Shown here: in pieces, positions 12,151 through 23,128 of the stretch
How positions within the stretch are numbered: the stretch's first letter is position 1
Layout: the number at the start of each line of letters is the position of its first letter
Assembly: GCF_021155775.2 (NCBI RefSeq)
Contig: NW_027184495.1
Coordinates: 1 to 64,000 of the forward strand
Length of the DNA stretch: 64,000 nt
Reading direction: 5' to 3'
DNA from: Neodiprion pinetum
Taxonomy: Eukaryota; Arthropoda; Insecta; Hymenoptera; Diprionidae
Made by a program: the position numbers and the translations under genes
The notes under the pieces: generated by a model
Told to the model about the DNA's origin: nothing
The model's input: only the letters and a program-made list of their open reading frames with translations
Database searches by the model: none

Positions 12151-12428
12151 CATATAAATATATATATGTATATAATAATTTTCAGTTTACCTTTAAAAAG
12201 AGGAAAATTGGAAAAAAAAATTTTCCCACAATATTTCAACTTTTTGAAATTTTGTATATTTATCAGAAAAATCTCAAATATTTTCATTTATTCGCTTATT
12301 TTTCATTTTATTTCATTTTTTTATGATTTTTTTCTTTACAAGTATTTTATATTTCATCACATTATTTACCTCAATTACCTTTATTTATATTCTATTATAT
12401 TAATGTATAAAATAAATATTTATAAATA
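12151..12428 (+). repeat. Representative gamma core unit
   Basis: Gamma layout: ataattttcagtttaccttt, then a purine-rich aaaaagaggaaaattgg stretch, A-run and T-run, cccacaatatttcaa anchor at 12,226, atttatcagaaaaatctcaa, cttatttttcattttatttc, acattatttacctcaattac, and aatgtataaaataaatattt leading into microsatellite. The block order is shared with alpha and beta cores, so all three types descend from one ancestral unit. Confidence 0.75.
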
Positions 12429-12440
12429 AATATACATATA

Positions 12441-12444
<4 letters not shown>

Positions 12445-12516
<72 letters not shown>
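12445..12516. repeat. (AT)n tract, 72 bp uninterrupted
   Basis: Perfect alternating tract interrupted by a single G at 12,517 and then continuing to about 12,540. It lies in the spacer between the cores at 12,227 and 12,625. Confidence 0.9.
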
Positions 12517-12518
<2 letters not shown>

Positions 12519-12877
12519 TATATATATATATATATATATACATATACATATGAATATATATATGTATATAATAATTTTCAGTTTACCTTCAAAAAGAGGG
12601 AAATTAATAGAAAAAAAATTTTTTCACAATATTTCAATTATTCAAAAGTATGTATAATTATTAGAAAAATTCCAAATATTTCTATTTATTCGCTCTTTCT
12701 TCATTTTATTTCATTTTTTTATGATTTATCTATTCACAATTATTTTTTTATTTTATTACATCATCACCTTAATTACCTGAATTTATATTCTATTATAATA
12801 ATGTATAACATAAATATTTATGAATATATATATATACATATATATCCATATATATATATATATATACATACATATAC

Positions 12878-12889
<12 letters not shown>

Positions 12890-12968
<79 letters not shown>
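12890..12968. repeat. (AT)n tract, 79 bp uninterrupted
   Basis: Second longest pure AT dinucleotide run of the window, in the spacer between the gamma cores at 12,625 and 13,058. Confidence 0.9.
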
Positions 12969-12974
<6 letters not shown>

Positions 12975-13926
12975 CATATACATATGAATATATATATGGA
13001 TATTCGAATTTTTAGTTCACTTTGGAAAAGACGAAAATTGATAAAAAAAATTTTTTCCACAATATTTCAACTTTTTGAAATTATGTATAATTATCAGAAA
13101 AATCTCAAATATTTTTATTCATTCGCTTATTTTTCATTTTATTTCATTCTTTTGATATCTCCATTCACAATTATATTTTATTTTATTACATCATTCACCT
13201 CAATTACCTTTATTTATATTCTATTATATTATTGTATAATATAAATATTTATGAATATATATATATACATATCTATCTATATACATATACATATACATAT
13301 AAATATATATATGTATATTATAATTTTCAGTTTACTTTCAAAAAGACGGAAATTGTGAAAAAAAAAATTTTTTCACAATATTCAAATTTTTTAAAATTAT
13401 GTTTCATTATCAGGAAATTTCAAATATTTCTATTCATTTGCTTATTTTTCATTTTATATCATTCTTTCATGATTTTTCCATTTATAATTATTTTATATTC
13501 GATTACATTATTTACCTAAATTACCTTCATTTATATTCAATGATGTAATGTTTAATATAAATATATATAAACATATATATACATATATATTTATGTATAT
13601 ATATATATATATACATATCTACATGAATATATATATGCATATTCTAATTTTCAATTTACTTTTGAGAAAAGAAAAATTGGAAAAAAATTTTTTTTTACAA
13701 TATTTCAATTTTCTAAAATCATGTATAAGTATCAGAAAAATGCCGAATATTTTCATAGATTCGCTAATTTTTTATTTAATTTTTTTTTTGATATCTCCAT
13801 TTACAATTATTCTTTATTCTATTACATCATTCACCTCAATTAAATTTATTTATATTCTATTATATTATTGTTTAATATAAATATTTATGAATATATATAT
13901 ACATATATATCTATATATATATATAT

Positions 13927-13993
<67 letters not shown>

Positions 13994-14268
13994 CATATGA
14001 ATATATATATGAATATTTGAATTTTCAGTTTACCTTGAAGAAGACGGAAATTGATAAAAAAAAATTTTACCCACAATATTTAAATTTTTTAAAATTATGT
14101 ATAATTATCGGAAAAATCTCAAATATTTTTATTAATTCGCTTATTTTTCATTTTATTCCATTTTTTGATGATTTCTCTATTCACAATTATTTTATATTTG
14201 ATTACATTATTTATCTCAATTACCTCTATTTATATTCTATAATATTAATGTATAATATGAATATTTAT

Positions 14269-14327
<59 letters not shown>

Positions 14328-14850
14328 TACATATACATATGAATATATATATGTTTATTATAATTTCCAATTCACTTTTAAAGAGAGGGAAATTAAAAGA
14401 AAAAATTTTTCCACAATATTTCAATTTTTTAAAATTATGTATAATTATCAGAAAAATCCCTAAGTTTTCTATTCATTTGCTTATTTTCTATTTTATTTTA
14501 TTTTTCAATGATTTTTCCATTCACAATTATTTTTTATTTTATTACATTATTCACCTCAATTACCTTTATCCATATTTTATTATATTATTGTATAATATGA
14601 ATATATATATACATATATATCTATATATATATATATATACATACATATATATACATATACATATATATATAGATATATATATATAGATATACATGTTTAT
14701 CTATATATATACATATGAATATATATATGTATATTCTAATTTTCAATTTAGTTTTGAAAGGAGGAAAATTGAAGAAAAAAATTTTTTCCACAATATTTCA
14801 ATTCTTTAAAATTATGTATAAGTATCAGAAAAATGCCGAATATTTTTATT

Positions 14851-14872
14851 GATTCGCTCATTCGGGGTCGCG
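14851..14872. other. Junction between AT-rich and GC-rich satellites
   Basis: AT-array sequence is recognisable up to gattcgct (to about 14,858). GC-satellite sequence in the inverted orientation is recognisable from ggggtcgcgagttaggc (from about 14,864). Only about five bases between them cannot be assigned. Both arrays are interrupted in mid-unit, so the join is a breakpoint and not a natural unit boundary. Confidence 0.85.
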
Positions 14873-15198
14873 AGTTAGGCACGGCCCGGTCGATCAAGAG
14901 GCAATGCGCGTCGTCCCAGACTCGATCAGTGGCAGTTTGGCCATGATGCGAGCATCGTCAGCGTAGAGCTGGAGACGTTGTAGGGCCTCCCGCAGTCGAT
15001 CAGAGGCCGCGAGGACACGTTTTGGGGACGGTCACAGTCGATCAGGAGGCAATGCGCGTCGTCCCAGACACGATCAGTGGCAGTATGGACATGATACAAG
15101 CATCGTCAGAGTGGAGCGGAAGACGATAGAGGGCGTCCCGCAGTCGATCCGAAGCCGTGGGGACGCGAGTTAGGCTCAGTCACAGTCGAGCAAAAGGC
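14863..15198 (-). repeat. GC satellite, inverted A-B dimer block (partial)
   Basis: About 4.5 monomers in the orientation opposite to most of the array: the motif ggcaatgcgcgtcgtccc is the reverse complement of the forward gggacgacgcgcattgcc. Successive aatgcgcg motifs at 14,903 and 15,051 are 148 bp apart, two 74-bp monomers, one A-type and one B-type. The block ends at ...aaggc directly before gactctaagacg at 15,199. That is the same breakpoint as at 24,922 and 30,725. Confidence 0.88.
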
Positions 15199-18100
15199 GA
15201 CTCTAAGACGACGCGCATTGCCTTCTGCTTGACTGTGACTGTGCTTAACACGAGTCCCCACGGCCTCTGATCGACTGCGGGACGACGCGCATTGACTTTT
15301 GCTCGACTGTGACCGTGCCCAACCAGTGTCCCTACTGCCTCTAATCGACTCTGGAACGACGCGCATTGCCTTTTGCTCGACTGTGACCGTGCCCAACACA
15401 TGTTCCTACTGCCTACGATCGACTCCGGAACGACGCGCATTGCCTTTTGCTCGACTGTGACCGTGCCCCACACGTGTCCCCACGGCCTCTGATCAACTGC
15501 GGGAGGCCATCCAACGCCTCCTGCTCCACTCCAACGATGCTCGTGTCGACTACACATTGCCGCCGATCGACTCCAGGACGACGCGCATTGCCTTTTGCTC
15601 GCCTGTGACTCTGCCTAATACGAGTCCCCACTGCCTCTGATCGACTCTGGGACGACGCGCATTGCCTTCCGCTCGACAGTGATTGTCCCTAACACAAGTC
15701 CTCACCGCCATCGATCGACTTGGAAACGGCGCGCATTGCCTTCTGCTCGACTGTGACCGTGCTCAACAGGAGTCCCCACGGCCTCTGATCGACTGCGTGA
15801 CGACGCGCATTGCCTCCCGCTTGACTGTGACTGTGCTCATCACATAACCCCACTGCCTCCGATCGACTCTGGGACGACGCGCATTGCCTTTTGCTCGACT
15901 GTGACTGTGCCTAACACGAGTCCCCACTGCCTCCAATCGACTTTGGGACGACGCGCATTGCCTGTTGCTCGACTGTGACCGTGCCCAACCAGTGTACCCT
16001 CTGCCTCCAATCGACTCTGGAACGACGCGCATTGCCTTTTGCTCGACAGTGACCGTGCCCAACACGTGTCCCTTCCGCCTCCGATCAACTCTGGAACGAC
16101 GCGCATTGCCTTTTGCTCGACTGTGACCGTGCCCAACCAATGTTTCCTACTGCCTCCGGTCGACTTTGGAACAACGCGCATTGCCTTTTGCTTGACTGTG
16201 ACTCTGCCTAATACGAGTCCCCACTGCCTCTGATCGACTCTGGGACGACGCGCATTGCCTTCCGCTCGACAGTGACCGTCCCCAACACATGTCCTCACCG
16301 CCATCGATCGACTTAGAAATGGCGCGCATTGCCTTCTGCTCGACTGTGACCGTGCCCAGCACGCGTCCCCACAGCCTCGGATCGACTGCGGGACGCCCTT
16401 CACCGCCGCCGGCTCGACTCCAACAATGCTCGTGTCAAGTCCTCACTGCCACCGTTCGACTCTGCGACGACGCGCGTTGCCTTTTGCTCGACTGTGACCG
16501 TGCTCAACACAAGTCCCCACGGCCTCTGATCGACTGCGTGACGACGCGCATTGCCTCCCGCTTGACTGTGACCGTGCTCATCACATAACATCACTGCCTC
16601 CAATCGACTCTGGGACGACGCGCTTTGCCTTTTACTCGACCGTGACCGTGCCCAACACGTGTCCCCACATCCTCTGATCAACTGCGGCAGGCCATCCAAC
16701 GCCTCCCGCTCCACTCTAACGATGCTCGTGTCGACTCCACATTGCCGCCGATCGACTCTGGGACGACGCGCATTGCCTTTTGCTCGACTGTAAACGTGCT
16801 CAACACGAGTCCCTACTGCCTCTGATTGACTGCGGGCGACGCGCATTGCCTTTCGCTCGACTGTGACCGTGCTCATCTCGAAACCTCACTGCCCCCGACT
16901 GACTCTGAAACGACGCGCATTGCCTTTTGCTCGACTGTGACCGTGCCCAACACGTGTCCCCACTGCCTCCGATCGACTCTGGAACGACGCGCATTGCCTT
17001 CTGCTCGACTGTGACTGTGCCTAGCACGCGTCCCCACGGCCCCGGATCGACTGCGGGACGCCCTGCACCGCCTCCTGCTCCACTCCAACGATGCTCGTGT
17101 CGAGTCCCTACTGCCACCGTTCGACTCTGGAACGACGCGCATTGCCTTTCGCTCGACTGTGACCGTGCCCGACACGTGTCCTTACTGCGTCCAGAAGACT
17201 CTAGAACGACGCGCATTGGCTTTTGCTCGACTGTGACCGTGCCCGACGCGTGTCCACACGGCCTTGAATCGACAGCTAGAGGCCATTTAACGCCTCCCGC
17301 TCTACTCTAACGATGCTCGTGTCGACCCCACATTGCCGCCGATCGACTCTGGGACGACGCGCATTGCCTTTTGCTCGACTGTGACCGTGCTTAACACGAG
17401 TCCCCACTGCCTCAGATCAACTGCGGAACGACGCGCATTGCCTTTCGCTCGACTGTGACCGTGCTCATCCCGAAACCCCATTGCCTTTGATCGACTCTGG
17501 GAAGACGCGCATTGCCTTTTGCTCGACTGTGACGGTGCCCAACACGAGTCCCCACTGCCTCCGATCGACTCTGGGACGACGCGCATTGCCTTTTGCTCGA
17601 CTGTGACCGTGCCCAACTAGTGTCCCCACTGCCTCCAATCGACTCTGGAACGACGCGCATTGCCTTTTGCTCGACTGTGACCGTGCCCAACACGTGTCCC
17701 TACTGCCTCCGATCGACTCTGGAACGACGCGCATAGCCTTTGGCTCGATCGTGACCGTGCCCAACCAGTGTCCCTACTGCCTCTGATCGACTCTGGAACG
17801 ACGCGCATTGCCTTTCGCTCGACTGTGACCGTGCCCGACTCGTGTCCTCACTGCCTCCAAAAGACTCTGGGACGGCGCGCATTGCCTTTTGCTCGACTGT
17901 GACCGTGCTCAACACGAGGCTCCGCTGCCTCTGATCAACTGCGGGAGGCCATCCGACGCCTCCTGCTCCACTCCAACGATGCTCGTGTCGACTCCACATT
18001 GCCGCCGATCGACTCTGAGACGACGCGCATTGCCTTCTGCTCGACTGTGACCGTGCTTAACACGTGTCCCCACTGCCTCCGATCTACTCCAGAACGACGC

Positions 18101-20369
18101 GCATTGCCTTCTGCTCGACTGTGACTCTGCCTAATACGAGGCCCCGCTGCCTCTGATCGACTGCGGGACGACGCGCATTGCCTTTTGCTCGACTGTGACC
18201 GTGCCTCACTCGAGTCCCCACCGCCACCGATCGACTGCGAGAGGCCATCTAACGCCTCCTGCTCCACTCAGACGATGCTCGTGTCAAGTCCACATTGCCA
18301 CCAATCGACTCTGGGACGACGCGCATTGCCGTGTGCTCGACTGCGACCGTGCCTATTACGAGTCGCCACTGCCTTAGATCGACTCCGGGACGACGCGCAT
18401 TGCCTTTCGCTCGACTGTGACCGTGCTCAACACGAGTCCCCACTGCCTCTGATCAACTGCGGGACGACGCGCATTGCCTTTCGCTCGACTGTGACCGTGC
18501 TCATTTCAAAACCCCATTGCCTTCGATCGACTCTGGAACGACGCGCATTGCCTTTCGCTCGACTGTGACCGTGCCCGACACGTGTCCTTACTGCGTCCAG
18601 AAGACTCTAGAACGACGCGCATTGGCTTTTGCTCGACTGTGACCGTGCCCAACCAGTGTCCCTACTGCCTCTGATCGACTTTGGAACGACGCGCATTGCC
18701 TTTTGCTCGACTGTGACCGTGCCCAACACGAGTCCCCACTGCCTCTAATCGACTCTGGACGACGCGCATTGCCTTTTGCTCGACTTTGACCGTGCCCAAC
18801 CAGTGTCCCTACTGCCTCTGATCGACTTTGGAACGACGCGCATTGCCTTTCGCTCGACTGTGACCGTGCCCAACACGTGTCCCTACTGCCACCGATCGAC
18901 TTTGGAACGACGCGCATCGCCTTTTGCTCGACTGTGACCGTGCCCAACACGAGTCCCCACCGCCTCTGATCGACTCCGGGACGACGCGCATTGCCTTTCG
19001 CCCGACTGCGACCGCGCCCGACACGTGTCCACACTGCCTCCGATCGACTCTAGAACGACGCGCATTGCCTTTTGCTCGACTGTGACCGTACCTAACACGT
19101 GTCCCCACGGCCTCTGATCAACTGCGGGAGGCCATCCAACGCCTCCTGCTTCACTCAGACGATGCTCGTGTCAAGTCCACTTTGCCATTGATCGACTCCG
19201 GGACGACGCGCATTGCCGTGTGCCCGACTGTGACCGTGCCTAACACAAGTCGCCACTGCTTTAGATCGACTCTGGGACGACGCGCATTGCCTTTTGCTCG
19301 ACTGTGACCGTGCCTAACACGAGTCCCCACTGCCTCCGATCGACTGCGGGACGACGCGCATTGCCTTCTGCTCGACTGTGACCGTGCCTAACACGTGTCC
19401 CCACGGCCTCTGATCAACTGCGGGAGGCCATCCAACGCCTCCTGCTTCACTCAGACGATGCTCGTGTCAAGTCCACTTTGCCATTGATCGACTCCGGGAC
19501 GACGCGCATTGCCGTGTGCCCGACTGTGACCGTGCCTAACACGAGTCGCCACTGCCTTAGATCGACTCTGGGACGACGCGCATTGCCTTTTACTCGACTG
19601 TGACCGTGCCCAACCAGTGTCCCTACTGCCTCCGATCGACTCTGAAACGACGCGCATCGCCTTCTGCTCGACTGTAACTGTGCCCAACACGTGTCCCTAC
19701 TGCCTCCGATCGACTTTGGAACGACGCGCATCGCCTTTTACTCAACTGTGACCGTGCCCAACCGGTGTTTCTACTGCCTCCGATCGACTCTGGAACGACG
19801 CGCATTGCCTTTTGCTCGACTGTGACCGTGCCCAACACGAGTCCCCACCGCCTCTGATCGACTCCGGGACGACGCGCATTGCCTTTCGCCCGACTGCGAC
19901 CGCGCCCGACACGTGTCCACACAGCCTCCGATCGACCCTAGAACGACGCGCATTGCCTTTTGCTCGACTGTGACCGTGCTTAACACGAGTCCCCACTGCC
20001 TCTGATCGACTGCGGGACGACGCGCATTGCCTTTTGCTCGACTGCGACCGTGCCCAACACGTGTCCCTACTGCCTCCGATCGACTCTGGAACGACGCGCA
20101 TTGCCTTTTGCTCGACTGTGACCGTGCCCAACCAGTGTCCCTACTGCCACCGATCGACTTTGGAACGACGCGCATCGCCTTTTGCTCGACTGTGACTGTG
20201 CCCAACACGTGTCCCTACTGCCACCGATCGACTTTGGTACGACGCGCATTGCCTTTTACTCGACTGTGACCGCGCCCAACCAGTGTCCCTACTGCCTCCG
20301 ATCGACTTTGGAACGACGCGCATTGCCTTTTGCTCGACTGTGACCGTGCCCAACCAGTGTCCCTACTGC

Positions 20370-21353
20370 CACCGATCGACTTTGGAACGACGCGCATCGC
20401 CTTTTGCTCGACTGTGACTGTGCCCAACACGTGTCCCTACTGCCTTTGATCGACTCCAGAACGACGCGCATTGCCTTTTACTCGACTGTGACCGCGCCCA
20501 ACCAGTGTCCCTACTGCCTCCGATCGACTTTGGAACGACGCGCATTGCCTTTTGCTCGACTGTGACCGTGCCCACCACGAGTCCCCACCGCCTCTGATCG
20601 ACTCCGGGACGACGCGCATTGCCTTTCGCCCGACTGCGACCGCGCCCGACACGTGTCCACACTGCCTCCGATCGACTCTAGAACGACGCGCGTTGCCTTT
20701 TGCTCGACTGTGACCGTGCTTAACACGAGTCCCCACTGCCTCTGATCGACTGCGGGACGACGCGCATTGCCTTTCGCTCGACTGTGACCGTGCTCATCTC
20801 AAAACCCCATTGCCTTCGATCGACTCTGGGACGACGCGCATTGCCTTTTGCTCGACTGTGACCGTGCCTAACACGAGTCCCCACTGCCTCCAATCGACTC
20901 TGGACGACGCGCATTGCCTTTTGCTCGACTGTGACCGTGCCCAACCAGTGTCCCCACTGCCTCCAATCGACTCTGGAACGACGCGCATTGCCTTTTGCTT
21001 GACTGTGACCGTGCCCGACACGTGTCCCTACTGCCTCTGATCGACTCTGGAACGACGCGCATTGCCTTTTGCTCGGCTGTGACCGTGCCCAACCGGTGTC
21101 CCTACTGCCTCCGATCGACTTTGGAACGACGCGCATTGCCTTTTGCTCGACTGTGACTGTGCCCAACACGTGTCCCTACTGCCTCCGATCGACTTTGGAA
21201 CGACGCGCATCGCCTTTTACTCAACTGTGACCGTGCCCAACCAGTGTCCCTACCGCCTTCGATCGACTCTGGAACGACGCGCATTGCCTTTTGCTCGACT
21301 GTGACTGTGCCCAACACGTGTCCCTACTGCCTCCGATCGACTTTGGAACGACG
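20370..21353 (+). repeat. Multi-monomer duplication, offset 1,775 bp (copy 1)
   Basis: The order of monomer variants (cagtg, cacgtg with ctttgatcgactccag, ccaccacgag, tcgcccgactgcg, acgacgcgcgttgcc, and the single-G-deletion monomer near 20,902) recurs at 22,145-23,128. The offset 1,775 equals 24 monomers minus one base, and the pair spans exactly one monomer with the 1-bp deletion. A few substitutions and variant swaps separate the copies near the middle. Confidence 0.7.
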
Positions 21354-22144
21354 CGCATCGCCTTTTACTCAACTGTGACCGTGCCCAACCAGTGTCGCTA
21401 CTGCCTCTGATCGACTCCGGGACGACGCGCATTGCCGTGTGCCCGACTGTGACCGTGCCTAACACGAGTCGCCACTGCCTTAGATCGACTCTGGGACGAC
21501 GCGCATTGCCTTTTACTCGACTGTGACCGTGCCCAACCAGTGTCCCTACTGCCCCCGATCGACTCTGAAACGACGCGCATCGCCTTCTGCTCGACTGTGA
21601 CTGTGCCCAACACGTGTCCCTACTGCCTCTAATCGACTTTGGAACGACGCGCATCGCCTTTCACTCAACTGTGACCGTGCCTAACCAGTGTCCCTACTGC
21701 CATCGATCGACTCTGAAACGACGCGCATTGCCTTTTGCTCGACTGTGACCGTGCCCAACACGAGTCCCCACCGCCTCTGATCGACTCCGGGACGACGCGC
21801 ATTGCCTATCGCCCGACTGCGACCGCGCCCGACACGTGTCCACACTGCCTCCGATCGACTCAGGGACGGCGCGCATTGCCTTTCGCCCGACTGCGACCGC
21901 GCCCGACACGTGTCCACACAGCCTCCGATCGACCCTAGGACGACGCGCATTGCCTTTTGCTCGACCGTGACCGTGCCCAACACGTGTCCCTACTGCCTCC
22001 GATCGACTCTGGAACGACGCGCATTGCCTTTTGCTCGACTGTGACCGTGCCCAACCAGTGTCCCTACTGCCACCGATCGACTTTGGAACGACGCGCATCG
22101 CCTTTTGCTCGACTGTGACTGTGCCCAACACGTGTCCCTACTGC

Positions 22145-23128
22145 CACCGATCGACTTTGGTACGACGCGCATCGCCTTTTGCTCGACTGTGACTGTGCCC
22201 AACACGTGTCCCTACTGCCTTTGATCGACTCCAGAACGACGCGCATTGCCTTTTACTCGACTGTGACCGCGCCCAACCAGTGTCCCTACTGCCTCCGATC
22301 GACTTTGGAACGACGCGCATTGCCTTTTGCTCGACTGTGTCCGTGCCCACCACGAGTCCCCACCGCCTCTGATCGACTCCTGGACGACGCGCATTGCCTT
22401 TCGCCCGACTGCGACCGCGCCCGACACGTGTCCACACTGCCTCCGATCGACTCTAGAACGACGCGCGTTGCCTTTTGCTCGACTGTGACCGTGCTTAACA
22501 CGAGTCCCCACTGCCTCTGATCGACTGCGGGACGACGCGCATTGCCTTTCGCTCGACTGTGACCGTGCTCATCTCAAAACCCCATTGCCTTCGATCGACT
22601 CTGGGACGACGCGCATTGCCTTTTGCTCGAATGTGACCGTGCCTAACACGAGTCCCCACTGCCTCCAATCGACTCTGGACGACGCGCATTGCCTTTTGCT
22701 CGACTGTGACCGTGCCCAACCAGTGTCCCCACCGCCTCCAATCGACTCTGGGACGACGCGCATTGCCTTTTACTCGACTGTGACCGTGCCCAACCAGTGT
22801 CCCTACTGCCTCCGATCGACTCTGGAACGACGCGCATTGCCTTTTGCTCGGCTGTGACCGTGCCCAACCGGTGTCCCTACTGCCTCCGATCGACTTTGGA
22901 ACGACGCGCATTGCCTTTTGCTCGACTGTGACTGTGCCCAACACGTGTCCCTACTGCCTCCGATCGACTTTGGAACGACGCGCATCGCCTTTTACTCAAC
23001 TGTGACCGTGCCCAACCAGTGTCCCTACTGCCTTCGATCGACTCTGGAACGACGCGCATTGCCTTTTGCTCGACTGTGACTGTGCCCAACACGTGTCCCT
23101 ACTGCCTCCGATCGACTTTGGAACGACG
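22145..23128 (+). repeat. Multi-monomer duplication, offset 1,775 bp (copy 2)
   Basis: Second copy of 20,370-21,353. Private differences include tgtccgtg for tgaccgtg near 22,340, tcctggacg for tccgggacg near 22,380, and ctcgaatgtg for ctcgactgtg near 22,630. Confidence 0.7.

Larger units (their letters stand above)
11692..14862. repeat. AT-rich composite satellite, gamma domain (right part)
   Basis: Continuation of the gamma array right of the element. Core anchors are at 11,830, 12,227, 12,625, 13,058, 13,374, 13,696, 14,072, 14,412 and 14,789, spaced 316-433 bp. Spacers are TA/TATATACA microsatellite with long pure tracts near 12.45 and 12.9 kb. The last core (14,789) is cut short: after gattcgct at about 14,851-14,858 the expected T-rich half is missing and GC-rich satellite begins. 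No gene or RNA is visible. Confidence 0.88.

Noticed and set aside
11527..12429. 300-codon plus-strand frame
   Set aside because: It starts at GTG inside a transposon arm and runs through microsatellite and two satellite cores. Its N-terminal part is duplicated on the other strand by the inverted repeat. No conserved domain.
1..14862. Mitochondrial control-region-like DNA because of high AT content
   Set aside because: No tRNA or mitochondrial gene is present, and the array is joined to a long GC-rich satellite and carries a nuclear-type DNA transposon.
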